Below, in pieces: positions 17,334-26,187 of a stretch of DNA of 64,000 bases (position 1 is its first letter; each line of letters begins with the position of its first letter). The notes under the pieces are model-generated. The model saw only the letters and a list, made by a program, of their open reading frames with translations, searched no databases and was not told the DNA's origin. Both the position numbers and the translations under genes were made by a program. Origin of the DNA: Limimaricola variabilis (lineage in GTDB: Bacteria > Pseudomonadota > Alphaproteobacteria > Rhodobacterales > Rhodobacteraceae); contig NZ_JACIBX010000013.1 of NCBI RefSeq assembly GCF_014195545.1, forward strand, positions 28,206 through 92,205, in the 5' to 3' direction.

Positions 17334-19519
17334 CTGAACAGCTCAAGATGGATGCTCCGGCCACCGACCGGCGGCTCGACGGGATGGCGCAGGGGCTGGT
17401 CGGCGCGCCTCTCGACCGGCCGGAGGGTCCGCTCAAGGTGACGGGCACCGCCACCTATGCAGATGAATATCGGATCGAAAACCTCGCGCACGGGATGCTG
17501 GTGCGCGCGCCGGGCAACAGCGGCCGTGTGCGCCTCGCCAACCGTGAGGCGGTGGCGGCGATGCCCGGCGTGCTGGCGGTGATCCACGACCCGCGCCTCC
17601 TGCGCAACCCGGCGCAGGGGACTGCCAACAAGGCGCCCGTGCAGGACCCGAACGAGGCGCATTACCTCGGCCAGCCGGTAGCGCTGGTGGTGGCCGAAAG
17701 CTTCGAGCAGGCCCGCCATGCCGCCCAGTCGCTCGAGATCGCGCTGGAGGGCGGCGCGCCGCGCCCCGTCGATCCCGAGACGGCGGCCTACGAGCCGCAG
17801 CCCGCCAAGGGCGTCGATCAGGGCGATCTCGACGATGCCATGGCCAAGGCCACGCACAGCATCGACGTCACCTACCGCACACCCTCGCATTCCAGCGCGC
17901 CGATGGAGCCGCATGCCTCGATCGCCCAATGGGAGGGCGAGGATCTGACCCTGCGCGGCAGCTACCAGATGCTGAAATACAATCGCAACGAGCTTGCCGA
18001 CGCGCTGGGCATCCATCCCGACCGGGTGCGCATCCTCGCGCCCTATGTCGGCGGCGGTTTTGGCTCCAAGCTTGGCCTTGCCCCCGAGGCAGTGGCCGCG
18101 GCCATCGCCGCGAAGGAGACCGGTCGCCCCGTCTCGGTGGCGCTCACCCGGCCGCAGGTCTTCGAGACGACGATGCGCCGCTCCGAGACGCGGCAGCGCG
18201 TCCGTCTCACCGTAGATCCCGAAGGGCGTCTGACCGGGATCGGGCAGGCGGCGCTGGTGTCGAACCTGCCCGGCGAAGTGTTCTCGGAGCCGGTGCTGCA
18301 GGCGACGCATTTCCTCTATGCCGGCGAAAACCGCCGCCTGTCACTCGACCTCGCGCGGGTCCACCGGCTCTGCGCCGGGTCGGTGCGCGCGCCGGGCGAA
18401 GCGGTGGGCATCACCGTGCTCGAATGCGCGATGGACGAGTTGGCCGAGGCGGCGGGCATCGACCCGGTCGAGCTGCGCCGCCGCAACATCCCCGAGAAGG
18501 ATCCCGAGTCGGGCAAGGAGTTCTCCTCGCGCCGCTTCCGCGAGGCGCTTGATAGCGGGGCGGAGGCCTTCGGCTGGAAGGACCGGCCGGCGACGCGTAG
18601 CCGCCGCGAGGGCGAATGGTGGATCGGCTACGGCATGGCCTCGGCAGCGCGGATCAACGTGCTCAAGGAATCGCGCGCCCGCGTCACGCTGGCCCCGGAC
18701 GGCACCGCCCGGGTCGAAACCGACATGACCGATATCGGCACCGGCACCTATGCCATTCTCGGCCAGATCGCGGGCGAGATGCTCGGCCTGCCGCGCGAGA
18801 GCGTCGAAGTGGTGCTTGGCGACACCGACCTGCCGGCCGCCGCAGGGTCGGGCGGATCATGGGGTGCGTCGTCGAGCGGCACGTCGGTCTATGTCGCCTG
18901 TCAGGCGATCCGCGCCCAGTTAGCGCAGCGGCTCGGCGTTGCCGAGACGGATCTGACGCTCAGGGACGGGCAGGCCGTGTTCGACAACCGCACCGAAAGC
19001 CTCGCTGCCATCCTGAACGGCGACGAGATCGTCAAGGAAGGTCACGTGCTGCCCGGCGAGACCTCCAAGGCGGTGCGGCAGGCGACCTTCGGCGCCTATT
19101 TCGTCGAGGTGGCGGTGAACGGCGTGACCGGTGAGACGCGGGTGCGGCGGATGCATGGCAGCTTCGCCGCCGGTCGCATCCTCAACGCCAAGACCGCACG
19201 TTCGCAATGCCTGGGCGGAATGATCTTCGGCATCGGCATGGCGCTCACCGAGGAAATGGCCTTCGACGACCGCGACGGCCATCTCGCGAACCACAATCTC
19301 GCCGAATACCACATCCCGGTGAACGCCGATGTGCCGCAGATCACCGTCGAACTTCTGGAGGAGCGCGACGACTGGGCCAGCCCGCTGCAGGCCAAGGGCA
19401 TCGGCGAGCTGGGCATCTGCGGTGCCGCGGGTGCGATCGTCAACGCGATCTACAACGCCACCGGGGTGCGGGTCCGCGACTTCCCGGCCACGCTCGACAA
19501 GGTGCTGGCCGGGCTCTGA
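17330..19519 (+). CDS. paoC: Aldehyde oxidoreductase molybdenum-binding subunit (PaoC/YagR-like)
   Basis: Encodes 729 residues, started by ATGA overlap. Molybdenum-cofactor loops: [11 protein letters not shown] at about residue 239, RAPGEA at about 352 ([13 protein letters not shown]), and [13 protein letters not shown] at about 508. The catalytic Glu lies in [17 protein letters not shown] near residue 692. The sequence is of the PaoC type that uses molybdopterin cytosine dinucleotide, which fits the facing mocA gene. Such enzymes oxidise aromatic or other aldehydes, often as detoxification. The substrate here is not known. Confidence 0.92.
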   Translation: MTEQLKMDAPATDRRLDGMAQGLVGAPLDRPEGPLKVTGTATYADEYRIENLAHGMLVRAPGNSGRVRLANREAVAAMPGVLAVIHDPRLLRNPAQGTANKAPVQDPNEAHYLGQPVALVVAESFEQARHAAQSLEIALEGGAPRPVDPETAAYEPQPAKGVDQGDLDDAMAKATHSIDVTYRTPSHSSAPMEPHASIAQWEGEDLTLRGSYQMLKYNRNELADALGIHPDRVRILAPYVGGGFGSKLGLAPEAVAAAIAAKETGRPVSVALTRPQVFETTMRRSETRQRVRLTVDPEGRLTGIGQAALVSNLPGEVFSEPVLQATHFLYAGENRRLSLDLARVHRLCAGSVRAPGEAVGITVLECAMDELAEAAGIDPVELRRRNIPEKDPESGKEFSSRRFREALDSGAEAFGWKDRPATRSRREGEWWIGYGMASAARINVLKESRARVTLAPDGTARVETDMTDIGTGTYAILGQIAGEMLGLPRESVEVVLGDTDLPAAAGSGGSWGASSSGTSVYVACQAIRAQLAQRLGVAETDLTLRDGQAVFDNRTESLAAILNGDEIVKEGHVLPGETSKAVRQATFGAYFVEVAVNGVTGETRVRRMHGSFAAGRILNAKTARSQCLGGMIFGIGMALTEEMAFDDRDGHLANHNLAEYHIPVNADVPQITVELLEERDDWASPLQAKGIGELGICGAAGAIVNAIYNATGVRVRDFPATLDKVLAGL

Positions 19520-19523
19520 GCGT

Positions 19524-20090
19524 TCAGCCCGCCTCGGCGGCACGCAGTGCCTCTGGCGTGTCGATGTCGCGCAGCCGATCAGCGGGGGAGGGACAGAGCC
19601 GCACCGTGCCCGGGGGGCGGCCGCGCAACAGGCTGGCCGCCCCCCGGTCGCCCGCAAGCAACATAAGGTCGGCCAGCATGTCCGCCGGAAAACAGGCCGG
19701 CGGCATCATCCGCGTTCCGTCATGCGCCGCCGCCGGATGCGTAGAGTCGCAGGCCGCGATTACTGAGTGGAGCAGCTCTGTTCCAACCAAGGGCATGTCG
19801 CCCAGCGCGATCAGCAGCTTGGTCGCGCCGAGCGTCCGGGCGCGCCGCACGCCCGCCCGCAGCGACGCCGCCTGGTCGCCCTCCGGATCGGGCGACAGGT
19901 TCTCGAAGCCATCGAGCAGCGCCGCGACCTCGGCCGTGCGGCAGACCGCGAGCAGCCGGTCCGTTTCAGCCCGGCTCAGCGCCCCGGCGACATGTGTGAC
20001 CAGCGGACGGCCCCGGAAGTCCGCTTGCAGCTTGTCCTGCGCGCCGAAGCGTCGCGATGCACCGGCGGCAAGCAGCAGCCCGACGATCAT
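19524..20090 (-). CDS. mocA: Molybdenum cofactor cytidylyltransferase (MocA-like)
   Basis: Encodes 188 residues. The nucleotidyltransferase signature LLLAAGASRRFGAQDK is at the N-terminus, with GDMPLVG at about residue 96 providing the metal-binding Asp. The segment SPDPEGDQAASLRAGV fits MocA, which attaches CMP to molybdopterin. The start at 20090 has GGGAGAACG upstream. It converges on paoC with only four bases between stops. With xdhC and paoABC it makes the locus nearly self-sufficient for an MCD-dependent hydroxylase. Related alternatives (MobA, other NTP transferases) fit less well. Confidence 0.82.
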   Translation of the reverse strand: MIVGLLLAAGASRRFGAQDKLQADFRGRPLVTHVAGALSRAETDRLLAVCRTAEVAALLDGFENLSPDPEGDQAASLRAGVRRARTLGATKLLIALGDMPLVGTELLHSVIAACDSTHPAAAHDGTRMMPPACFPADMLADLMLLAGDRGAASLLRGRPPGTVRLCPSPADRLRDIDTPEALRAAEAG

Positions 20091-20548
20091 TCTGCGTTCT
20101 CCCGTTGGTCTCCTCGGTCCAACCCGGATCGGCCTGAAAGGATGCAACGGGCAGCCGGTAACGGGCGCATTCCCTGCCTTGGAATGGGTAGAGACTCCGC
20201 GCCTCCGCACGGCGCGAAACGGGTTTCCCCGGCATCGGCGGAACGCAGGCCGAGGGGCGCGAGTTCTACCGGGAGGCGAGCCTGGCCCGCTTCGTTCGAC
20301 GGGGTGTCGCGGGCAGAATACGGTTATAAAACAACTGTTTAATTGCTTTCTGGGGCTATTAGCTTGCTCCTCCCGGCACAATCGCTAAGTTGCCCCCCCG
20401 AATGGCGGCAAGTGGTCGATATTCGTCCCCGGGGCCGGCGTGACGCCGCGTGCCCCCTGACGGGACAGGAGATCCCCGCCAGCATGGCATGGATCTGAAC
20501 GACGGATCCGGCCGTGTCAGGCCAATGGACCAGCATGAGGAGAACGGA
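20091..20548. promoter_or_regulatory. Upstream region of the quaternary-amine importer
   Basis: About 460 bases without a gene. The AT-rich patch near 20325-20345 contains AAACAACTGTTT (20329-20340), an inverted repeat with some extended symmetry, which may be an operator. The regulator is not adjacent. Confidence 0.35.
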
Positions 20549-21514
20549 ATGAAGAAGAAGATACTCGGTGCGCTGTTCGCGACCATTGCCCTGCCGGGCG
20601 CCGCCGCTGCCGAATGCGGCGAGGTCTCGATCACCCAGATGAACTGGGCATCCTCCGAGATCGTCACCGCCGTCGCCAAGTTCCTGATGGAGCAGGGCTA
20701 TGGCTGCGAAGTCGCGACCGTGCCCTCCGATACCGTGCCGGCCGTCACCTCGGTCGCCGAGAACGGCGAGCCGGACATCCTGACCGAGCTTTGGACCAAC
20801 TCCACCGGCGACGTCTACAAGGAGCTCAAGGAGGCCGGAAAGGTCGAGGAGCTGGGCCAGGTGCTCACCCCCGGCGGCGTCGAGGGCTGGTGGATTCCGA
20901 CCTACCTCGCCGAGGAGCATCCCGAGCTGACCACCATCGAAGGCGTGATGGCCAACCCCGAGCTGGTCGGCGGCCGCTTCAACAACTGCCCCGACGGCTG
21001 GGGCTGCCGCGTCACCAACGACAACCTGATCCGCGCGCTCGATCTCGAGAGCTCGGGCCTCGAAGTGTTCAACCACGGCTCTGGCGAGACGCTGGCAACC
21101 TCGATGGCCTCCGCCGTGCAGAACGAAGAGCCCTGGTTCGGCTACTACTGGGGTCCGACCGTGCCGCTCGGCAAGTTCGACATGACCGAGGTGAAGATCG
21201 GCGAATACGACGCCGAAGCGCATGCCGCCAACGCCAACAAGGACACCGAAACCCCCGGTGTGAGCGCCTATCCGGCCGCCCCGGTTTATACCGTGGTGAC
21301 CACTGATTTCCGCGAGCGCGAGCCGGAGATTGCCGAGCTGATGAGCAAGCTCTCCTTCGAGACCGAGACCATGAGCGCGCTTCTGGCCTGGGCCGACGAG
21401 AACGGCGCCTCGAACGAGGAAGCGGCGGTCTACTTCCTCAAGAACAACCCAAACGTCTGGTCCGAGTGGCTCAACGACGAGGCCCGCGAGAAGCTCTCGG
21501 CGCTGCTCAAGTAA
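20549..21514 (+). CDS. Glycine betaine/choline-type ABC transporter substrate-binding protein
   Basis: Encodes 321 residues. A signal peptide ends near AAAAEC (about residue 21). The mature start SITQMNWASSEIVTAVAKF is characteristic of OpuAC/ProX-type proteins, and tryptophans likely to cage a quaternary amine are present (EGWWIPTYL, PWFGYYWGP). GAGGAGAACG precedes the ATG at 20549. It is the first gene of a three-gene importer and is separated from the permease by a hairpin. The ligand is most likely glycine betaine, choline or a related osmolyte; the exact one cannot be read from sequence. Confidence 0.88.
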   Translation: MKKKILGALFATIALPGAAAAECGEVSITQMNWASSEIVTAVAKFLMEQGYGCEVATVPSDTVPAVTSVAENGEPDILTELWTNSTGDVYKELKEAGKVEELGQVLTPGGVEGWWIPTYLAEEHPELTTIEGVMANPELVGGRFNNCPDGWGCRVTNDNLIRALDLESSGLEVFNHGSGETLATSMASAVQNEEPWFGYYWGPTVPLGKFDMTEVKIGEYDAEAHAANANKDTETPGVSAYPAAPVYTVVTTDFREREPEIAELMSKLSFETETMSALLAWADENGASNEEAAVYFLKNNPNVWSEWLNDEAREKLSALLK

Positions 21515-21540
21515 GACGGCGCCTTGTGCCCGATCGCTTC

Positions 21541-21564
21541 AAGGGGCGGCCCGCGCCGCCCCTT
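21541..21564 (+). terminator. Intercistronic stem-loop after the binding-protein gene
   Basis: AAGGGGCGGC-CCGC-GCCGCCCCTT is a perfect 10-bp stem about 27 bases after the binding-protein stop and about 50 bases before the permease start. It probably reduces downstream expression or protects the upstream message. Confidence 0.7.
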
Positions 21565-21616
21565 GTCATGTTCTTTGAAGCAATAACAAGGCGGTAACCG
21601 CCGGGAGAGAGCCTTA

Positions 21617-22648
21617 ATGGCGACCTATGATTTCGTGTTCGACGGGCTGGGCCTGCGCGAGTGGTGCGGCGGCGACGACGCCGGAGGCGGGCTGATGTCG
21701 ATGGACGCGCTCTTGAGCGAGACCAGCGGCGAAGCGACCGAGGTATCGGCTTGGGACACGCCCTTCCCATCGCTCGACGCGCTCAACGAGGCCTGCCCGG
21801 CCATGCCGCAATCGCGCGACCTGACCTCCGGGCTCGAGAACGGCTTTCTCGCCATCAAGGACGGGTTGCAGGTGGTGGTCGACCCGCTGACCCAGCCGCT
21901 GAGCTGGGCGCTGACCAACGCGCTGTGGCTGATGCAGGCGGTGCCGTGGTGGCTGATGATCCCGATCCTGATGATCGTCTCCTTCGCGGTGGGCCGTTCG
22001 CTCAAGCTGGCGGGGCTGGTCGGTCTCTCCTTCGCCTTCCTCGCTTTCATCGACTACTACGACTACACCATGCAGACGCTGGCGATCATCTTCGTCTGCG
22101 CCTTCATATGCGTGCTCTTCGGGGTGCCGATCGGCATCGCCATGGCCCGTAACGACAAGGTCCAGCGCGGCATGATCCCGGTGCTCGACATGCTTCAGAC
22201 ATTGCCGCCCTTCGTCTATCTGATCCCGCTCATCTTCCTGTTCTCGGTGACCGAACCCAAGCTCTACGGCATCGCGATCATCCTCTACGCCATCGTGCCG
22301 GTGGTGCGCCTGACCGATCTCGGCATCCGCATGGTCGACAAGGAAGTAATCGAGGCCGCCGACGCCTTCGGCATGACCGAGCGCCAGAAGCTGTTCGGCG
22401 TTCAGATCCCGCTGGCCCTGCCGAACATCATGGCCGGCGTGAACCAGACCATCATGATGAGCCTCGCCATGGTCGTCATCGCCTCGCTGGTCTCGGCGCC
22501 GGGTCTAGGTGTGCTGGTGCTGCGCGGTATCCGCAGCCTCGAACTGGGCGTGGGCCTCGTCTCCGGCTTCGGCATCGTGCTGCTGGCGATCATCCTCGAC
22601 CGGGTGACCAAGGCGGCGCTGGCCCGCATCAACGCGTCGCAGCACTGA
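21617..22648 (+). CDS. Quaternary-amine ABC transporter permease (ProW/OpuAB-like)
   Basis: Encodes 343 residues. An unusually long soluble N-terminus (about 85 residues, rich in Asp/Glu/Gly) precedes about seven membrane helices starting near residue 95. The permease coupling loop is EVIEAADAFGMTERQKLFGVQIPLALP (key residues E-A-x-A-F-G), at about residue 246. This is typical of ProW-type permeases of osmolyte importers. GGGAGAGAG precedes the start. Confidence 0.88.
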   Translation: MATYDFVFDGLGLREWCGGDDAGGGLMSMDALLSETSGEATEVSAWDTPFPSLDALNEACPAMPQSRDLTSGLENGFLAIKDGLQVVVDPLTQPLSWALTNALWLMQAVPWWLMIPILMIVSFAVGRSLKLAGLVGLSFAFLAFIDYYDYTMQTLAIIFVCAFICVLFGVPIGIAMARNDKVQRGMIPVLDMLQTLPPFVYLIPLIFLFSVTEPKLYGIAIILYAIVPVVRLTDLGIRMVDKEVIEAADAFGMTERQKLFGVQIPLALPNIMAGVNQTIMMSLAMVVIASLVSAPGLGVLVLRGIRSLELGVGLVSGFGIVLLAIILDRVTKAALARINASQH

Positions 22649-22658
22649 GGAGACGGAC

Positions 22659-23714
22659 ATGACCGACGAGATCAAGATTTCGATCCGCAACCTCTACAAG
22701 ATCTTCGGCGACGCGCCTGAGAAGGCGCTTGCCCATGTCCATGCGGGGATGAGCAAGGCGGACCTGCTGGAGCAGGAAAACCACGTGCTGGGCCTCAACG
22801 ACATCAACGTCGACATGCCCGCGGGCAAGACCACGGTGATCATGGGCCTGTCGGGCTCGGGCAAGTCGACGCTGATCCGCCATCTCAACCGGCTGATCGA
22901 ACCCACCGCGGGCGAGGTGCTGGTCGATGGCGACAACATCCTGACCTACAACGCCCGGCAGCTGCGCGACCTGCGCCAGCACCGCATGTCGATGGTGTTC
23001 CAGAAGTTCGCGCTGCTGCCGCATCGCACGGTTCTGGAAAACACCGGCCTTGCCCCCTCCATCGAGGGCAAGAAGACGCGCGCCTATGCCGACGAGGCCA
23101 CCAAGTGGCTCGACCGGGTCGGGCTACAGGGCCTGGGCGACCAGTATCCCCACCAGCTCTCGGGCGGGATGCAGCAGCGTGTCGGGATCGCCCGGGCGCT
23201 GACCTCGAACTCGGACATCATGCTGATGGACGAGGCGTTCTCGGCGCTCGACCCGCTGATCCGGACCGACATGCAGGACCTGCTGATCGACCTGCAGGCC
23301 GAGTTGCACAAGACCATCGTCTTCATCACCCACGACCTCGACGAAGCGCTCAAGCTCGCCGATCACCTCGTGATCCTCAAGGATGGCTTCGTGGTGCAGC
23401 AGGGCGAGCCGCAGCACATCCTGCTGAACCCGGCGGATCCCTACATCGAGGACTTCGTCGGCGACATCAACCGCGCCCGGGTGCTGCGCACCCGATCGGT
23501 GATGGAGAAGACCGAAGCGCCGGTCGAGGGGCTCGACGGCGAGGTCGACCACGACGACACGCTGGAATCGGTGATCTCGATGGCCGAGGGCGACACCAAC
23601 CGCCACTACCGCGTCATGCGCGACGGGCGGCAGGTCGGCGTGCTGCACATGCGTGATCTCGTCCGTGCCCTGGTGCCGTCCGAGCGCGGCACCGACCGGG
23701 CGCTCGCCTCCTGA
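22659..23714 (+). CDS. Quaternary-amine ABC transporter ATP-binding protein (ProV-like)
   Basis: Encodes 351 residues, ten bases after the permease. Walker A GLSGSGKST at about residue 63, Q-loop VFQKFALLPHRTV, signature LSGGMQQRVG, Walker B IMLMDEAFSALDP (EAFSALD instead of EPTSALD is typical of ProV), and switch His ITHDLDEA. After about residue 265 a partial CBS-like tail is present (NRHYRVMRDGRQVGVLHMRDLVRAL), as in osmoregulated ProV proteins. It energises uptake at the inner membrane. Confidence 0.9.
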   Translation: MTDEIKISIRNLYKIFGDAPEKALAHVHAGMSKADLLEQENHVLGLNDINVDMPAGKTTVIMGLSGSGKSTLIRHLNRLIEPTAGEVLVDGDNILTYNARQLRDLRQHRMSMVFQKFALLPHRTVLENTGLAPSIEGKKTRAYADEATKWLDRVGLQGLGDQYPHQLSGGMQQRVGIARALTSNSDIMLMDEAFSALDPLIRTDMQDLLIDLQAELHKTIVFITHDLDEALKLADHLVILKDGFVVQQGEPQHILLNPADPYIEDFVGDINRARVLRTRSVMEKTEAPVEGLDGEVDHDDTLESVISMAEGDTNRHYRVMRDGRQVGVLHMRDLVRALVPSERGTDRALAS

Positions 23715-23725
23715 GGCACGCCACC

Positions 23726-23751
23726 CCGCGTCCCGGGTCACCGGGGCGCGG
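23726..23751 (+). terminator. Terminator hairpin after the quaternary-amine operon
   Basis: CCGCGTCCCGG-GTCA-CCGGGGCGCGG forms an 11-bp stem with one G-T pair, 12 bases after the last stop. No T tract follows. Confidence 0.55.
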
Positions 23752-23973
23752 GCCGTCACACCTAGGCGCGAATTGCGGATGCCCCCAAGCTGCGGCACGG
23801 TTGACCCGGCCATGATGGGGCACTTGCAGTTTCCGGCAGGCGATACGCTTCACGGCCGCGCGCGCCCGCCCGAGATGCTTCCGGATCTGGGGAAGGTCGG
23901 GCAGGGGCCGCGTGTTGGACGGACCTCGGCACCTCCCGCGTGTGGTCGGGCGTCGCTACGAGTGAGCCGTCCC
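23752..23973. other. Intergenic region, nothing recognised
   Basis: Short gap between two converging operons, with no open frame showing coding bias. It contains only the flanking terminators. Confidence 0.5.
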
Positions 23974-24008
23974 CAAAGAAAAACGCGCCGCCCGAAGGCG
24001 GCGCGTTT
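23974..24008 (-). terminator. Rho-independent terminator of the PQQ dehydrogenase gene
   Basis: AAACGCGCCGCC-CGAA-GGCGGCGCGTTT is a perfect 12-bp stem. On the minus strand it is followed by TTTTTCTTT, a proper T tract, just after the dehydrogenase stop. Confidence 0.9.
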
Positions 24009-24013
24009 CCCCG

Positions 24014-25303
24014 TTACTGGGGGGTGAGCTTGTGGATCATGCCCTCGTCGACAGCCGCATAGAGGCTGCCATCGGGGCCCATCACCACCGAGCGGAACCG
24101 CCCGGCATCCATCGGCAGGGTCATCTCGGTCACGTCCGTCACGGCGAGATCATCGTCGAGCTGGATGACGTCGATGCGCTGGCCGATCGGCGTGCCGCCG
24201 AAGCCGATGCCCATGATGCCGACCACCAGCGCGCCGTCCCAGTCGCCCCACTGCTCGCCGGTCAGGAAGGCGGCCGAGGAGGTGCCCTGCGACCAGCCGT
24301 TGTTGTCCCAGATCGGGGGCATGGCGTCGGGATAGGTCTCGAAGTCGGTCATCGGCATGAAGGCCGCCCGCTCGTAGCGGTTCATCCCCTCCATCTGGTT
24401 CGGGGAATAGCCGCAATAGTCATCCGGGCAGTCGTCGCGACCGGCCATGTTGGGGCGCGGGTCCCAGCCGGCATTGCCGCCGTTCTGGAGCACCGTGATC
24501 TCGTCCGAGTGCCAGGGGCCATGCTCGGCGACGATCGGGGTGTTGGTGCCCGGGTGGAAGGCGATGCCCTGCACATTGCGGTGGCCATAGGTGTAGGTGC
24601 GGTCGTCGAAACCCTCGGGCGGGTTGTTGTCGGGCGCGGCGTTGCCGTCGGTATCGATGCGCAGCACCTTGCTGCCCATCAGCGTCGGGCTCTGCGGGAT
24701 CTCCTCGTTATGGTTGTCGCCGGTGGTCAGGTAGAGGAAGCCATCGCCGGGGTTGAAGCGCACCCGGCCGCCGTTATGCGCGCCCGGCCCGCCGAAGGGG
24801 TGGTCGCTCGCCTCCATCTTGTAAGGCACGTCGTCGACGATGTCGGTGCGATCCGCCACGGCGGTGAAGTCCTCGTTCACGGTGAGCCGCATCAGCCGGT
24901 TGGTATGCGGGTCCGACATGTTCGAGGCCGAGTAGACATAGATGCGGCGGTTCTGGTCGAACTCCGGATCGATCGCCACGCCGTTCATGCCGGCCTGCCC
25001 CTCGCAGAACAGGTCGTCGAAGGTCTCGGGATACCCCTCGACCCCGCCCATGCCGAGCAAGGGATTGACGGTGCCGTCGGACATGCGAACCGAGAGGCCC
25101 TTGCATTTTTCGGTAAAGAACATCGTGCCGTCATCGAGGAAGGCCATGTCCCACGGGTTCTCCAGCCCCTCGAGCACCACCTCGTGCTGCAGGCTCGAGG
25201 TATTGGTCCCGGTCTGCGCGACGGCCGTCGTGCCGAAGACCAGAGCGCCAGCGATAACCGGGATGAGCCCGGGCATCGCGGTTCTGCTTTTCAATAGGGT
25301 CAT
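24014..25303 (-). CDS. Periplasmic PQQ-dependent sugar dehydrogenase
   Basis: Encodes 429 residues with a signal peptide ending near TTAVA (about residue 28). The beta-propeller of the soluble glucose dehydrogenase/YliI family is clear: LENPWDMAFLDDGTMFFTEK, then HNGGRVRFNPGDGFLYLTTGD at about residue 175 (the His is the probable catalytic base), and TYGHRNVQGIAFHPGT. Asp/Asn-rich loops fit calcium and PQQ binding. Cysteines (about four) suggest disulfides. GGGAGGAG precedes the start. The following gene upstream on the same strand encodes a cytochrome c, a likely electron acceptor. Substrate: an aldose, not identifiable. PQQ synthesis genes are not in the window. Confidence 0.88.
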   Translation of the reverse strand: MTLLKSRTAMPGLIPVIAGALVFGTTAVAQTGTNTSSLQHEVVLEGLENPWDMAFLDDGTMFFTEKCKGLSVRMSDGTVNPLLGMGGVEGYPETFDDLFCEGQAGMNGVAIDPEFDQNRRIYVYSASNMSDPHTNRLMRLTVNEDFTAVADRTDIVDDVPYKMEASDHPFGGPGAHNGGRVRFNPGDGFLYLTTGDNHNEEIPQSPTLMGSKVLRIDTDGNAAPDNNPPEGFDDRTYTYGHRNVQGIAFHPGTNTPIVAEHGPWHSDEITVLQNGGNAGWDPRPNMAGRDDCPDDYCGYSPNQMEGMNRYERAAFMPMTDFETYPDAMPPIWDNNGWSQGTSSAAFLTGEQWGDWDGALVVGIMGIGFGGTPIGQRIDVIQLDDDLAVTDVTEMTLPMDAGRFRSVVMGPDGSLYAAVDEGMIHKLTPQ

Positions 25304-25410
25304 CTCTTCTCCTCCCTGAGATTTCCGACAGGTCTTCGCCTGATCGGCAGTTATGAAACTAGGTCGATCCGGCGGGCGCGCCGCGAAAAACGGCGTAGCG
25401 CCCGCGTGTT

Positions 25411-25426
25411 GCCCCGCGATCGGGGC
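25411..25426 (-). terminator. Small hairpin after the EF-hand cytochrome gene
   Basis: GCCCCG-CGAT-CGGGGC is a perfect 6-bp stem between the cytochrome stop and the PQQ dehydrogenase start. It is probably an intercistronic element or weak terminator. Confidence 0.35.
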
Positions 25427-25432
25427 GCGCGA

Positions 25433-25990
25433 TCACTCGATCCCGGTCGCGATATAGGCCGCGACATTGGCGATATCGTCATCCGAGAGCTTGGCCGCCA
25501 CCGGCATCATCAGCGCCGAGTTCGGGCCCACCTTCTCACCGTCGCGGTACTGGTGCAGGCGCGAGGCGAGGTAATCCGCATCGTTGCCCGCGAGCTTCGG
25601 GAAGCTCGCCATGCCCTGCGCCTTGGGCCCGTGACAGGCGCGGCAGACCTTCTTGTAGAGACCTTCCCCGGCCTTGAGATCGGCGGCGGCGACATCGACG
25701 CCGGACCCTTCCGTCTCTCCCTCTGCATTGGCCTCTTCGGACCCGCCCTCGGCGGCGGTGCGGCAGGCGGTGTACTCTTCCTGCGAGACCATCCCGTCCT
25801 CGTCGAGATCCATCTCGGCGAATTCGGATGCGTGCCGGGCCTCGGCATCATCCCCGTCTTCCGGGGCATAGTCGGGGGTGCAGAACGACGCCTCGGCAGG
25901 GTTGCTCTCGGTGTCGTCCTGCTGCGCCGCTGCCGGCAGGCTCAGCCCGAGGGCGAGCAGGGCGGCGGGGCCGATGGTGAATTTGAACAA
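25433..25990 (-). CDS. Periplasmic cytochrome c with an EF-hand-like calcium segment
   Basis: Encodes 185 residues from a TTG start at 25990 with GGAGGAGG at ideal spacing. A signal peptide ends at AAAQ (about residue 22). An acidic region holds DLDEDGMVSQEE at about residue 61, an EF-hand-like loop. A Glu-rich linker follows, then a class I cytochrome c domain with CRACH at about residue 117 and a Met ligand in ALMMPVAAKLS. The overall domain order is EF-hand then cytochrome. Placed 129 bases upstream of the PQQ dehydrogenase on the same strand, it is a good candidate electron acceptor. Two extra cysteines near the EF-hand (FCTPDY, TACRTA) may pair. Confidence 0.85.
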   Translation of the reverse strand: MFKFTIGPAALLALGLSLPAAAQQDDTESNPAEASFCTPDYAPEDGDDAEARHASEFAEMDLDEDGMVSQEEYTACRTAAEGGSEEANAEGETEGSGVDVAAADLKAGEGLYKKVCRACHGPKAQGMASFPKLAGNDADYLASRLHQYRDGEKVGPNSALMMPVAAKLSDDDIANVAAYIATGIE

Positions 25991-26130
25991 GTGAACCTCC
26001 TCCTGACAGTGTCAGCCGCATCCGTCGGTGGTGCGGCCGGTCCGTAATGGGACATAGAACGGGAGCGGAGCCCGGACAGGCGCCGTGTGCATGCGGGCTC
26101 GCGCCATTGGCCGGACCGCATGGCACAACG

Positions 26131-26160
26131 AAAAAGGGGCCGCGCCATCGGCGCAGCCCC
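26131..26160 (-). terminator. Terminator of the OFA transporter gene
   Basis: On the minus strand, GGGGC-T-GCGCC-GAT-GGCGC-G-GCCCC forms a stem with one mismatch, followed by TTTTT. It lies 27 bases after the transporter stop codon. Confidence 0.8.
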
Positions 26161-26187
26161 CAAGGGTTCGACGTTACACCGGATCGC

